Origin: Pteria penguin
Taxonomy: Eukaryota; Mollusca; Bivalvia; Pterioida; Pteriidae
Assembly: GCA_035048485.1 (NCBI GenBank)
Contig: CM068592.1
Coordinates: forward strand, 36,898,001-36,962,000
Direction of reading: 5' to 3'
DNA length: 64,000 nucleotides
Below the pieces are notes generated by a model. It saw only the letters and a program-made list of their open reading frames with translations, made no database searches and was not told the DNA's origin. This document shows positions 26,331 to 37,437 of this stretch, piece after piece. The position numbers and the translations under genes are program-made. Positions within the stretch are counted from its first letter, which is position 1. Every line of letters starts with the position of its first letter.

Positions 26331-27279
26331 CTTGAAATTCAACTTTGGTGTTGGGGATAAGTAAGTGTATATTGTATACCAGTATCTTGGTTCTATAAGT
26401 TATGCAGTCTTCTTATAGAGGGAGGTTTGTGTTATTCTGTCACTCTGATCCCCATTTTTGTGGTGCACAGAATATATACATTTCTCATGTGTTATTTTTG
26501 ACGTGAATTTTATTTAATGACAAATACTCATTCAGTATATCGACTTATCTTGTTTCTTTAAACAACTTTGGCAAAGACAGAGCTTTGGTGAAGTAGTAAT
26601 ACATATGAGTACATAAAATGATATTTAAACAATTGTTATATTGTTATATTTATATTGTTGTAAAAGTCATTAACAGCCGTGAAAAGAATATTTAGTCCTT
26701 CATTGATTCGACGGAAAGACTTATTTTCCTCTTTATTCGTCTGTCCGTCAGTTTGCAAAAATATTGCACAAGTCATTCTTGAGACTCAAAGTTGTGACAA
26801 GAACTTGACCCCAGGTCTTATTTCAGGGTCACACGCTAAATATTGTGAATGGATTTCAATCAAACTTTGGTGAAATGTTTCTTACAACCCAAAGGTGTGT
26901 CAAGACCTTAACCTAAGGCCATATCACTTATCTTAAGGTCATCTAAGGCTAAGAAGTCTAAGTAATGTGATGTTCTATTCCACTCTGTAATCAAACGATC
27001 TGTGAATGGATTATCATGAACTTTGACCATGACTGATATGTCTGGAGTTCACCACATTACCTTATTTCTCTTAATCGTCTCTGCATTTGTGCTATTTTCA
27101 TTAGTGCTAAATGTACTTTTGATTTCTACTTCATCACATTGGATTAACTTTGAACATAGGGTCGGAGTTTCACCAGCTTAATTGCAGCTGTTCTTCAGAC
27201 ATCTCTATAACTAAATGCTATTTGCTGCTTGAAAAGTTACCCGATGCTTCAGATATAGCATCAATGGCATACATGTGTA
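26331..27279. other. Unique DNA, possible old dispersed repeat at 26700-27050
   Basis: No gene recognised. The part rich in 'gacaagaacttgacccc' and 'aaggtcatctaaggc' has the look of a molluscan dispersed repeat. Confidence 0.35.
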
Positions 27280-27540
27280 TTTATGGCTCAGTGCGTGAGG
27301 TGCTCGACTCGTGATCCAAAGGTCGGGTTCGACTCCCCCCATGGGCACACTTGTTTTCTGTCTTTCGAATGAGACAATAAAATGCTATGGTAGGCATGAC
27401 ACGTAAAAGATTACTCAATGCTTCCGATGGGTCTGTTGCAAGAGTATAAATTTCTATGCAATGCATCAGGCCGATGCCGTCACTGTATACGTGAAATAAA
27501 CGTGGAATGACGTAAAACAATAATCATTCAATCAATCAAG
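27280..27540 (+). mobile_element. V-SINE-like tRNA-derived SINE
   Basis: Head 'ggctcagtgcgtgaggtgct' and B-box 'gggttcgactcccc', central domain 'ctgtctttcgaatgagaca', tail 'gatgccgtcactgtatacg', ending in (CAAT)n. More diverged in the centre than the copy at 51002. Confidence 0.8.
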
Positions 27541-27651
27541 CAATCACATTTCCAACCTTTTCAAATGACACAACATTCAATGACCTTGTCATTTTAATCA
27601 TGACCTTTATTCCAGTTTCAATAATACAATTTTACATCTGTTGTAAGACAC

Positions 27652-27903
27652 ATGTATTGCTTTAACTATACTCTCAGAATGCTTGTTGTGAGCTACTTCC
27701 AACTTAAGGTGCAATTTGAAAGCGTCTCCACGACAAATACATGTATGGAACAATTTGAGAGGACGCCTGGAATAAAAAGGTGGCGAGAAAAGAAAGAGGA
27801 ATCAAACAGAGAAGATTGGTATGATAATGAATCTGCAAGTTGTCCATTGAATCTATTAAGTAAACGTATCAAACAAAAAGCATCTATGTTTACAGTTCTA
27901 TAG
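27652..27903 (+). other. Open frame of 83 codons beside the LTR, not recognised
   Basis: The C-terminal half is charged (QFERTPGIKRWREKKEESN, LSKRIKQKASMF) and looks more protein-like than its neighbours. The stop is made by the last bases before the LTR. It could be a remnant of an exon into which the LTR element inserted, or chance. Confidence 0.2.
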
Positions 27904-28080
27904 TGCGATATCGGAAATGTATAGCCGTGACGGTTTTCTACCTTATGTTCAGTTGTAGTTTTCCTTGAATAAAACGTTGCACTTGTCAATCGTTGCTGCG
28001 TTATGTCTGCAGTCTGTACTGTGGTCTGCGTAATACAACTCCCTTGTGGAGCACAATACGACAAGCACTACACCTGACAG
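27904..28080 (+). repeat. 5' LTR
   Basis: Begins TGCGATATCGG and contains 'gccgtgacggttttctacc' and the poly(A) signal AATAAA at 27968-27973. Aligns along its length with the 3' LTR and ends near 'cacctgacag'. Confidence 0.85.
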
Positions 28081-29146
28081 CGGTTTTTCTCGCTTTGCAG
28101 TTGGGTGACCTACTTTCACTTTCGGTCAGAAAAGGACTTGTTGCTTGGAGAAAAAACACTGTTGTCATTTCCTTGGAATAAAAATACATCAATAGCATTC
28201 TTGGTTGCTGACAGTAAGGGAAAGAGGCTTCAAGCGGTTAATACAGACCAAACCATAGCTTTGTACTTCCTATGTTGAAGTGGTGCCAACACAGAGAAAC
28301 TATTAAAAGTATTTAAAGAACGTATTCCTGACATTGTAGAAAGCAATTAAAAGCCAGTGGTTGTTTACTGGTGGTCGGGTACCTGCGTCTTGATGGTGAA
28401 GAAGGGTTGTGGAAAGGCGTAAAAAACCAGTGGTTGATTATTTGTGGTGAGGCATATGCGACTTGTCGGTGAAGATGGGTGAGTACATTAATTGCAATCC
28501 AAAAGACCATACAAACTCATGCTAAAAAGAGTGCCTCCCCATATCATTTGAGGATATTTTGAATATCAACGAGGACCCAAGCGAATTACTGGCTTTTGAA
28601 CAGGCAGAAAATGTCATCTAGAGGAAGCGAAGATGAGTAGAATAATGGTCAGGTTGATGATAATGCATCACGGTCATTTGGTTTTGTTGATAGGCCCATG
28701 ATGTTTCAGGAGGAGAAGGAAAGAAAGAAGGACACTGCTTTCAATAGTTGGTTGACAGACAAGAAAGCAATCATGAAGGAACAGCTATTAGGAACAGAGA
28801 GTCTACGAAAAAAGCCCCAAAACAAATGGAGTGTTGCAATAGTATGATGACTGAAAAGAAATACTATTTTTCACTTGTAGCAGTATAGATTGACTGATCT
28901 CATTCAGAAGAAAATTCGGCATGAGGAAAAAGATGGTAGTCAGTTTCAGGGAAGTTTTCTGCAAGAAACTCCTGAAAGGGATGGCACCAGATCCCCCTCC
29001 CCCTGAGAGGTGCAGCAGAAACAGAAAGGCCTTCCGATGTACAACTCTGTGTTATTGAACACCGTGTATTCAATGGTCCCACATCTCGTGGACAAGAAGG
29101 AAAACCTCAAACTGGCACTCCTAGTGGAAGCGGAGAGAATCCCCGA

Positions 29147-29605
29147 ATGTGGAATTTTGGAATGTCAGGGCGAAGCTCAATGATGGAAGGTCCAGCCGTG
29201 CTGAGGGCAAAACTTCCAACTGGCAAGGACGAATGTGATGTGTTTATTGTTCCGTTTGAGCAGGTGGCTAGATGTTACAGTTGGTCAGAACAAGAGCAAA
29301 CCTACAGGAATTACGAATGCCTAAAAGGAAACGCAACGTGGTAAGAAGAACCCTCTAACCACAGTGCTGATAAAGCTCAACCGATATTCGGCACAGACAG
29401 GAAAGCAATGAAGAGTTTGGTGAGGAAATCAGAAGACTGAGAACACGCGCCTATTTGGGAGTTGACTTAACTATGCAAGATCAGCTAGCTGTTCCAAATA
29501 AACAGGCAGTGATCAGTATCAGTACCTTGCCGAACGGTACACAAATTGGATCTTGCCTTGTTCACATGGACACAACAGTTCCGATTCGTGTGCCGAACCT
29601 TATGG
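29147..29605 (+). pseudogene. gag remnant of the LTR element
   Basis: Pieces in different frames read KLPTGKDE, then FIVPFEQVARCYSWSEQEQTY and CLKGNATW, then NEEFGEEIRRLRTRAY and GVDLTMQDQLAV. These are the conserved points of gypsy-type gag (capsid-like) proteins: the W/S-rich turn, the 'L.G.A' helix and the '(E)EF...L...AYP' block. At least two frame changes and a stop at 29342 break it. The coding sequence is cut at 29606 by an inserted retroelement piece in reverse orientation. Upstream, 28690-28850 may hold more of the N-terminal part (MMFQEEKERKKD), poorly conserved. Confidence 0.65.
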
Positions 29606-30840
29606 ACCACGAGGTAAGAAAAAACAGGAGTTACTGGCTCAGTTATGTGGCAGAAGTCACCATGGAGCTATACAATACATGGATATAAATAATATACTAG
29701 AACATATATCACATTACAAAAATATGATTGTAGCGCAATTACGATACCGACTTAGGACGGTCATTTAATCCTCCATGTAAAGAACAAGGGTCAACAGGTA
29801 TCGCATATTGAAAGCGAGCTAAGACCCTAGATCTGTAGTCAGCGTGCAACGTTCAAGTAAAAGTCTGCATAAGGCTGTAGAGGGGCCAAATACAAGACTT
29901 ATAGTCTTTTTGATGATCTCAATATCATATTGTCTATTTAGAAGACGTTTGACTATTTTATTACATGATAAAATAACGTTATCGGAGCCTTTTACTTTCC
30001 TTAGTTTATATACGAGATCACCGTTAAAATTAGGATGGGAAATACCATTGGATACATACTGTTGAAAAGAGATATTTCCAAATTTAGATAGAAGTTCTGA
30101 ATAAGATCTGAGGAATTTGCCGAATGTTTTTCTTAGCTTGTGATATCTGTAACCCTGAGTTAAAAGTTTAGTAGTAAGTTGTAAATTTCATGTATGAAAG
30201 TCCAAAACATCGGTGCAGCCTCTGACAAATCGAACTAATTGAGATATATAGATACCATATGATGGGAGTCGAGGGACATCGCCATCCAAGTAAGGGAAAT
30301 TTACAATAGGAAATCCAAAATCCTCATTTATCATAAATATTAGTATATATTAGGTGGTTGATAATTTTGATGTTTAAATCTAAGAAAGGTGTAGATTTAT
30401 CTCAAGTATTAGCTTTATTCAACGTGCATGAGCTCTGGTGGATATATTTCTGATATAAATTGTTCGAATTCAGGGTTGTCGATTACCAAAATGTCATCCA
30501 GATATCTGCAAGTATTATTAAATTTGTCAAAGAGGTCAAAACGTTTTGATTTTTTAAGAGAAACCATAAAATCCATCTCATAACAATAAAGAAATAAATC
30601 TGCTATCAGAGGCGCGCAGTTAGTATCCATAGGAATCCCAACTATTTGTTGATATATCTTGCCATCAAATTGCACAAAAATATTATTCATGAGAAGATCT
30701 AGTGCTATACATAATTCCTTGCAAGTCCAGTATTTATATGAAGTATATTGTTTGTTGGAAAAGAATCCGGAGTTATTGGAAGTACATATGTACGTAAGAA
30801 TCAAGAGGAACGATGTTTTGGGTAAGCTGACAGTCACAAT
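29606..30840 (-). pseudogene. Reverse transcriptase of the B/C family with its 3' block B, nested in the LTR element
   Basis: On the minus strand the frame at 30415-30837 carries the RT motif IPMDTNCAPLIADLFLY (the usual IPMG is IPMD here) and the catalytic RYLDDILVIDNPEF. Past its stop the protein continues in shifted frames as FPIVNFPYLDGDVP, SYGIYISQLVRF, LLTQGYRYHKLRKTF and GPSTALCRLLLERCTLT, down to about 29850. Block B follows at once ('tagctcgctttcaatatgcg', ending 'gccacataactgagccagta' on that strand). This copy is what ties block B to the RT as its 3' region. The family is related to the Penelope-like group by the look of its RT motifs; I cannot fix the clade. No endonuclease domain is visible. 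It interrupts gag and the protease region of the LTR element. Confidence 0.8.
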
Positions 30841-30843
30841 TTA

Positions 30844-31475
30844 AATGGTCCTCTTTCTGAAGAGGCTGGTGGCAGCGCCACAGTTCCAGAGCATCTTGAG
30901 TGTTTGTATGAGGATTCCACATCTCAGTTGAATGAGATAGAAAAATCGGAAGTTGCATCTCTTCTCACAGAATGTGCAGACATCTTTGCAACAACAGATT
31001 TTGACCTTGGGAAGTTTGATGCATTGCATCGTCACGGATGATGCTAAACTCATCAGACAATCTGCACGTCGAACGAACTCCTATTGGTTTCATAAAGGAA
31101 GAAGAGGAGCATCTCAAGAAACTGTTGGATGCTGGAATAGTGGTTCCCTCAAGGTCAAGTTGGGCATCGCCTGTAGTCCTCATTAGGAAGAAGGATGGCA
31201 ACGTCCGATGGCGAGTTGACAATCGGAAGGCAAACCAGGTGTGAGTGAAAGATACATATCCGATTCCCAAAATCGACCAGCGCCTTGACAACCTAAGTGG
31301 AGCTTCTTTGTTTTCAACACTAGATTTAATGTGGGATTACCACCAAATTGAAGTATCTCCGGAAGCTCGATCGAAAACGGCATTTATCACCAAATATGGC
31401 CCTATTCGAGTTTACACGTATGTAAGTCGGACTCAGCGGGGCACTGGCTACCTTCCAAAGGGTGATGGAATGTAA
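30844..31475 (+). pseudogene. Ty3/gypsy reverse transcriptase, N-terminal part
   Basis: A leader reads HLECLYEDSTSQL and LLTECADIFATTDFDLGKFD. The RT body follows: RRTPIGFIKEEEEHLKKLL, VVPSRSSWASPVVLIRKKDG, VRWRVDNRKAN, TYPIPKIDQRLDNLSGA, FSTLDLMWDYHQIEVSPE and KTAFITKYG. The fingers and first catalytic aspartate (the D of LDL) are kept; the normal SGYHQI is MWDYHQI. Stops follow the DNRKAN block (TGA at 31242) and lie in the leader. A frameshift precedes the next motif, which in another frame reads GLSGALATFQRVME. The catalytic YxDD motif and the rest of the palm are absent, replaced by the retroelement piece that begins at about 31476. Confidence 0.85.
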
Positions 31476-32455
31476 AGATGATGGATAAATCCAAACCACA
31501 AGTCCAAAAATCATGAAATCATAGGACATACAAAATCAGTGAAAATGAAAAACAAATGGAAAATAACAAAATATGTCTACTTGAAGAGCATATGTGAACC
31601 CCTGTGATGGAGTGAGATCAGGTGCCCGAGGAGAGTGAGCATCTCCTGCTTGCTAGCAACACCCGTCACATATACCCCGTAGAAAGAGTCAAATCGTGTG
31701 AATTCCATATGTATTTATATATGGAGAAGTCGAAGTAGGTAACCTTCTAGTATAGAAGGTGTCAAATCTGTGTAAAGTGATCGGAATCGGTCTCAGTCCA
31801 GAATATCATTTAAAATTCTGGATAACGAGATATCATATGGAGTAATAAGAGTCTCGTAACGACCGTAGAACTTCCTCAGTGACGATGCTAGTCTAGCACA
31901 TATATAACCCTGGTTGAGCAGCTTAACTGAAAGTCGCCTAGCCCTCAGAACAAAGTCATTGTAATTTGAACATGCTCTGGAATAACGTTTTAACTGAGAT
32001 ATGAATACGCCGTATGCGGGCGATGATGGAATGTTGCTACTTATGAAAGGAAAGTTTGTGATAGCGAAATTGAAATCGTCACGTTTGTCATAGAGTGAGG
32101 TGTTCAATTGACCATTAATGTCGAAAGACAACATAATATCTAAATACGAAGTAGAATTACTAGTTTCTGTGGTTTCTTTGACCTCCAGTTCACTTGGATA
32201 GATGATGCTAAGGTAATCCGCGAATGAAGGATTATTAATTGAAAGCAAGTCATCTATATATCTGTAAGTAAAATTGAAGCCAAGAGCCAATTGTTTTTTT
32301 CCTTGCGAAAGCAAAGACTGAATGAACTCAGCTTCGTATGAATAAAGGAATATGTCAGCCAGAAGCGGAGCACAGTTAGTGCCCATTGGAATGCCGACAA
32401 TTTGTTGAAAAACCTTACCTCCAAACACCACAAAAATGTTATCGAACTTCATCGT
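31476..32455 (-). pseudogene. Best-preserved reverse transcriptase fragment, nested in the gypsy RT
   Basis: An open frame of 219 codons (31793-32452) codes for the RT palm, thumb and C-terminal part. Motif GIPMGTNCAPLLADIFLY lies at about residues 20-37 and the catalytic RYIDDLL at 64-70, followed by SELEVKETTE, LDIMLSFD, YGVFISQLKRY and a C-terminus with LRKFYGRYETL. The fingers are missing because the copy is cut at its 5' end inside the host element, so the ATG used here is an internal methionine. The 3' part (31476-31792) differs from block B, so this is a distinct subfamily. Insertion was accompanied by loss of the gypsy YxDD region. No disabling change is seen inside the surviving frame, so it is younger than its neighbours. 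Confidence 0.85.
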
Positions 32456-32720
32456 GGTTGGCAGTGGCCATCCCTCAAATCTCAGTGAAAGAATTGCAAG
32501 CTTTCCTCGGGCTTTCGAACTATTATCGGCGTTTTATCAACGGTTATTTATAAAGAAACAGCAGCAGTCTTGAGTGGTTATTCGAGTTCAAATCCCCACA
32601 AGGTCAGCTTGCTCGATGGCTCCAAAAATTATGCCAGTATTCTTTTACCATTCAACATCCAGCTGGAAAGGCACACGGTAACGGTCAAGGGTTGAGGAGG
32701 AAAGTTGCGATTGCTATCAG
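32456..32720 (+). pseudogene. Gypsy RT thumb and RNase H remnants
   Basis: Reads LQAFLGLSNYYRRFINGY, the thumb motif that follows the YxDD region, and, after a deletion, SLEWLFEFKSPQGQLARWLQ and YSFTIQHPAGKAHGN, the end of RNase H. The middle of RNase H with its acidic residues is missing. Confidence 0.8.
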
Positions 32721-33045
32721 GCTGGTTCTAACCCAGCTTTGCTGCCGTGCAAGGGTTACAAACACTTTAAGGTGCATTGGAAATGGTGAACGCTGTTGTA
32801 CCCTTAGCAATGAAGCGGGCGATTTTCGCAAGTGACCCTGTTAATGGAAGTCCTGTTTGTTACTGGATGGATGATATGTCGACCTCAGAACTAATGGGTG
32901 CCTAAAATGCAGACAAGGATGTCCAGGCAGTTTATTGTTGGGTTGAACAGGGTTTGCAGCTACTTGTAAGGTTTGAGGCGTGGAAAAACTCCCCTACCAA
33001 GAAGGCGCCAATACAACTAAACATGACATGATTACCACCTGATCA

Positions 33046-34274
33046 TATACACATTGAAGCCATGGGACCAGAAGTACCAGAAGGAACCGTTACATCCTGG
33101 TTAGACCAGTTTACTAGGTGGACAGAAGCTTATGCTGTTGCAAACATATTTAGCGAAACAACAGCAAGGTACCTGGTAGAAGAATTCATAGCACTTTTCG
33201 GCGCTCCCTTGGAGATCCATACAGATCAAGGCAGCAATTTGTAGAGTGGCATTTTCAAACAGATACGTTGCTTTTGGAGGTGACACAAACACGAACCACG
33301 CCATACCATCCCGCCCCGAATGGGCAAGTTGAGCGATTTAATCGCACGTTGCTCCAAACGATCCGTTGTTATGTGGATAAAGGTCAAGAGAACTGGGACA
33401 AGAAACTTCCCTTACTCCTAGCGGCTTATAGAAGTACACCTCACCCAAACACAGGATTCACACCAAATAGGTTTGATGCTAGGGAGAGAAGTTCACTTAC
33501 CACATGATTTGATGTTCCTGGATGTATCAACTTTGCGAGACCCTATTGAGCTGGCATCATATGTTAAAAGACTGGAGGATGGATTAAATGAAGCCCACAT
33601 GCTCGTACGAGAATATCTTCAAGAGGCTCATGTCCGCCAAAAGAAATAGGTTAATGCTAGGAAGAGAAGTTCACTTACCACATGATTTGATGTTCCGGGA
33701 TGTATCAACTTTGCGAGACCCTATCGAGCTGGCATCATATGTTAAAAGACTGGAGGATGGATTAAATGAAGCCCACATGCTCGTACGAGAATATCTTCAA
33801 GAGGCTCATGTCCGCCAAAAGAAACTGCATGATTTAAGGTTGTTGAACTGAAGTTGAATGTTGGCGACTTGGTCTTTTGTAACTAAGCTGTAGCGTTCAA
33901 AGGGAAAACCACCAAAACTACAAAGCGTGTGGGATGGACCATTTGTGATCACGGAGCAGCACGGACCGGTTCTCTATGGGATACGGAGTTCTTCAAGGAC
34001 ATCTGTACTGCACAGCGATCGCCTCAAGCCATACGGATTCGAGGTGATTCCAGGGTGGGTCAATCCCGTTAGAAAGGAAATCACGGTCGATACCCACCGT
34101 ACAATGCTGGATGAAGACGACGTGTTGTTGTCATCTCCCCTAGTGAAAACTGAGGGCGCAACTTCGGCTACAAAATATGCTATGGACGCCGATGATGGGG
34201 ACGCATCACCAGTCTCGAGCACAGGTCCACAGCGGACTAATGCTGGGACGGCTCTCGATTATGATGCTGAGTGA
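33046..34274 (+). pseudogene. Ty3/gypsy integrase
   Basis: The core reads HIEAMGPEVPEG, QFTRWTEAYAVANIFSETTA, LVEEFIALFGAPLEIHTDQG, then TRTTPYHPAPNGQVERFNRT and YRSTPHPNTGFTPN. Of the DDE triad, the second D (HTDQG) and the E (QVERFN) are present. The position of the first D, normally in a HxDxxGP context, reads E (HIEAMGP). A stop follows HTDQGSNL at 33242. The C-terminal part has LMLGREVHLPHDLM, RLEDGLNEAHMLVREYL and a chromodomain-less tail with WDGPFVI and HSDRLKPYG. The N-terminal zinc finger is not recognisable. A 178-bp tandem duplication (33475-33830) disturbs the region. Confidence 0.85.
33475..33830 (+). repeat. 178-bp tandem duplication inside integrase
   Basis: 'cacatgatttgatgttc' recurs at 33501 and 33679 and the copies are nearly identical. 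Both breakpoints share 'aaataggtt', consistent with slippage or unequal exchange at microhomology. The near-identity places it after most of the decay. Confidence 0.93.
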
Positions 34275-34405
34275 CCTGCCACACAGGGAGGCGATGATGA
34301 CGTCATCAAAGATTTAGCAGACTGTCATAGGTCGAGAAAGGGACGTTTGGTGAGGTCTCCTAAAGGACCTGATGTGTATGGGGCCCTTTCAAAAAAAGGG
34401 AGCAG

Positions 34406-34583
34406 TGTGATGTCGGATCTGTATAACCGTGACCGTTTTTTACCTTATGTTGAGTTGTAGTTTTCCTTGAATAAAACGTTGCAGTTGTCAATCGTTGCTG
34501 TGTTTTTTCTGCAGTCTGTACCGTGGACAGCGTTACTTCAGCTCCCTTGTGCACAATACAAGCTCTACAATATTTACTGACAG
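34406..34583 (+). repeat. 3' LTR
   Basis: Begins TGTGATGTCGG right after the polypurine tract, AATAAA at 34470-34475. Differs from the 5' LTR by scattered substitutions and small indels near its end, so the insertion is not recent. Confidence 0.85.
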
Positions 34584-34737
34584 AGTGTAGATTGCAGACT
34601 CTGGAATAGAACAACATACAAATGTATGTCACAAGTGTATCAAATATTGATGTAAAAGATCCTCTGTGAGAGAAATTCCATATATGATTTGTTAGAAACC
34701 ACGTGATTAAAAATATGGAGTATACATATACTTCTTT

Positions 34738-34980
34738 AAATTTAATCCCGTCTTGTAATTTTGAAGTATTTTCGTTTTTTTTGTTTTTAACATTAATGGT
34801 GGTTAATCCCTATTTGTGATTTTGACATATTTTTGTTTTTAACATTCATAGCGGGTAATCCCTTTCGTAAATTTGAAATATTTTCGTTTTGTTTGATTTT
34901 GATATTCATGGTGGGTTATTCCTTGTTTGTAATACTGAAATAATTTCGTTTTGTTTGTTTTTGACATTCATGGCGGGTGT
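34738..34980. repeat. About 60-bp tandem repeat, four copies
   Basis: Units contain 'ttcgttttgtttg', 'acattcatggcgggt' and 'taatccctatttgt', with length variation. Confidence 0.82.
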
Positions 34981-35539
34981 GTGGCTAACCATTATGTAGA
35001 CACATGACGTTTACGATTTTGTCAGGAAATGAAGCAGACGATAACCTCAGAGACTAAATGTCAATAAGTAATGACGTTATAGGCACTGCGGACACACTCG
35101 TCTGGTATAACGAAAGTAAAACAATACATAAAACTGAAACGCTTCATCGATTTCTCACAAGGGACTTAATATATTCTTCACTATATTATATTTCTGCTCG
35201 AAATATTCATTTCATAAGTATTCTTTTCTTAAGTAAAGTGATATAGATATTCGTGCTCATTTTGATGGGTATTCAGACGTGAAAATGAACGCAGTGACTG
35301 TAATTATCAATTAATAATCAATCTATCAATTAAATAAATCGATTTCCTGAAAGTTAAGTTAAAGTACAGTCTTCAAAAGCTCAAACGATAAACATAACAT
35401 TCTTTTATTCATGTTTGTGAATACCAGGCTTTGGTTATATCCTGAGTGAGCGTTTAAGGTTTTGGATAGCAAGTGGAAGGTCATAGGTCCGACATCTGCT
35501 TGATCTTAACTTGTTTTGTGTTAAGTAATCTGCTTATGA
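34981..35539. other. Unique DNA
   Basis: Nothing recognised up to the repeat-coding frame. The last 40 bases could hold a 3' splice site for it, but no strong acceptor is visible. Confidence 0.35.
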
Positions 35540-36215
35540 CTGGATCAAGATTGCGAAGATGCCGACAACGAAATATCTAGATCCACATTAGCGACTAGAA
35601 CCGAGGAAGACAGTAAATCTGACAGATATCCACCGACAGCAAGCTCAGAACAATATCAGATCAGTGGACACAACGAGGATACACCTGCTAGATATGCTCT
35701 GGTACCAAGCTCAGAACAATATCATATCAGGGAAAACCACGAGGACACATCTGCTAGATATCCTCTGGTACCAAGCTCAAAACAATGTCAGATCAGTGGA
35801 CACCACGAGGATACGCCTGCTACATATCCTCTGACAGCAAGCTCAGAACAATATCAGATCAGTGGACACCACGACGTTCATCTGGTAGATATCATCTGGC
35901 AGCAAGCTCAGAACAATGTCAGATCAGTGGACCACGAGGATACACCTGCTACATATCCTCTGACAGCAAGCTCAGAACAATATCAGATCAGTGGACACCA
36001 CGACGTCATCTGGTAGATATCCTCTGACAGCAAGCTCAGTACACTGTCATATCAGTGGACGCCAAGAAGATAAACCTGCTAAATATCCTCAGACAGCAAG
36101 CTCAGAACACTGTCATATCAGGGAACACCACACGGATACACCTGCTAGATATCCTCAGACAGCAAGCTTAGAACACTATCAGATGGAGAGGAATCATCAG
36201 TGTGTTGTGGTTTAA
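35540..36215 (+). pseudogene. Open frame of 22-residue repeats without an ATG, possible decayed exon
   Basis: A frame with no ATG runs open from 35540 to a TAG at 36014-36016 (158 codons). It begins with a non-repeated acidic stretch (DQDCEDADNEISRSTLATRT, EEDSKSD). Repeats of 66 bp follow, each coding for variants of SSEQYQISGHHEDTPARYPL and TA. A 1-base loss near 35870 and a 2-base loss near 35925 cancel, so the frame closes only after a further 2-base loss near 36003. Past that point the same repeat register continues in another frame to a TAA-type stop at about 36215 (ARYPQTASLEHYQMERNH). Composition is hydrophilic with regular Tyr, Ser and His. The start may be an exon boundary. I do not recognise the protein. 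A purely non-coding minisatellite with a period of 66 is the alternative. Confidence 0.45.
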
Positions 36216-36385
36216 TGACGAGTAAAGTTCGCATAGTATGAGTCCATCAAAATGACCTTATGCTACAAAAACAAATGAACCCATTCTATTGTTTTCCTTC
36301 TTGTAAGAAACGTGTAGAATATCTGCTGTCCAGTTCGGACGCAGTTTCATAACCTATGTAGTTTATATTATATATATTATATATA

Positions 36386-36875
36386 TATATAAAGCACAAA
36401 GACACTACAGCTAAAAGGCACCCTATATTTCACTTATATTCGTTCCCCGTCTGGGACTCGAACCCACGACCTATGGTACCGAATCACCTAGCTGTCATGC
36501 ATCCGGCCCTCTAACCGACTGAGCGACCCGAGCTCCACAAAATGGAGCTTTAATAGCCAATCATTAGCTAATCGCATGCATGACAACACGGCCGCGGAAA
36601 GTGAAGAAATTTACCCGACGTAAACGCAGGCGGATCCTCTGAGAGAATACAACACTGAAAGAGAAATAAACATATAAAGCACAAATAGAATCAGTGAAAC
36701 ACCTGGGAGTACTATGGACCTTGGATCTCCGAAGAAATCCCTGAAAAAATAAAGACAAATTAGACAAACATATAAAGCACAAAGACACTACAGTTAACAA
36801 GGCACACTGTATTTCACTTATATTCGTTCTCCGTCTGGGACTCGAACCCACGACGACCTATGGTACCGAATCACC

Positions 36876-36880
<5 letters not shown>
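36386..36880 (-). mobile_element. tRNA-headed SINE composite
   Basis: Head at 36391-36530 on the minus strand with A-box-like 'gctcagtcggttagaggg' and B-box-like 'gggttcgagtcccag'. The body follows ('gcggccgtgttgtcatgcat', 'gggtaaatttcttcac', 'ggagatccaaggtccat' in that orientation). A second partial head lies at 36778-36878. Same family as 12258-12676, in the opposite orientation. Confidence 0.78.

Positions 36881-37437
<557 letters not shown>

Larger units (their letters stand above)
27904..34583 (+). mobile_element. Degenerate Ty3/gypsy LTR retrotransposon, 6.7 kb
   Basis: Two similar LTRs of about 178 bp flank, in order, a gag remnant (29147-29605), RT (30844-31475), thumb plus RNase H remnant (32456-32720) and integrase (33046-34274), which is the Ty3/gypsy order. 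A polypurine tract ('aaaaaaagggagcag') directly precedes the 3' LTR. The protease region and part of the RT are missing where two other retroelement pieces sit in reverse (29606-30840 and 31476-32455). Stops and frameshifts throughout show it is inactive. No convincing primer-binding site or exact target duplication was found; the flanks 'tatag' and 'tgtag' are the nearest match. Confidence 0.88.

Noticed and set aside
27904..34583. Endogenous retrovirus with envelope gene
   Set aside because: No envelope-like frame lies between integrase and the 3' LTR (about 130 bases); it is a plain Ty3/gypsy element.
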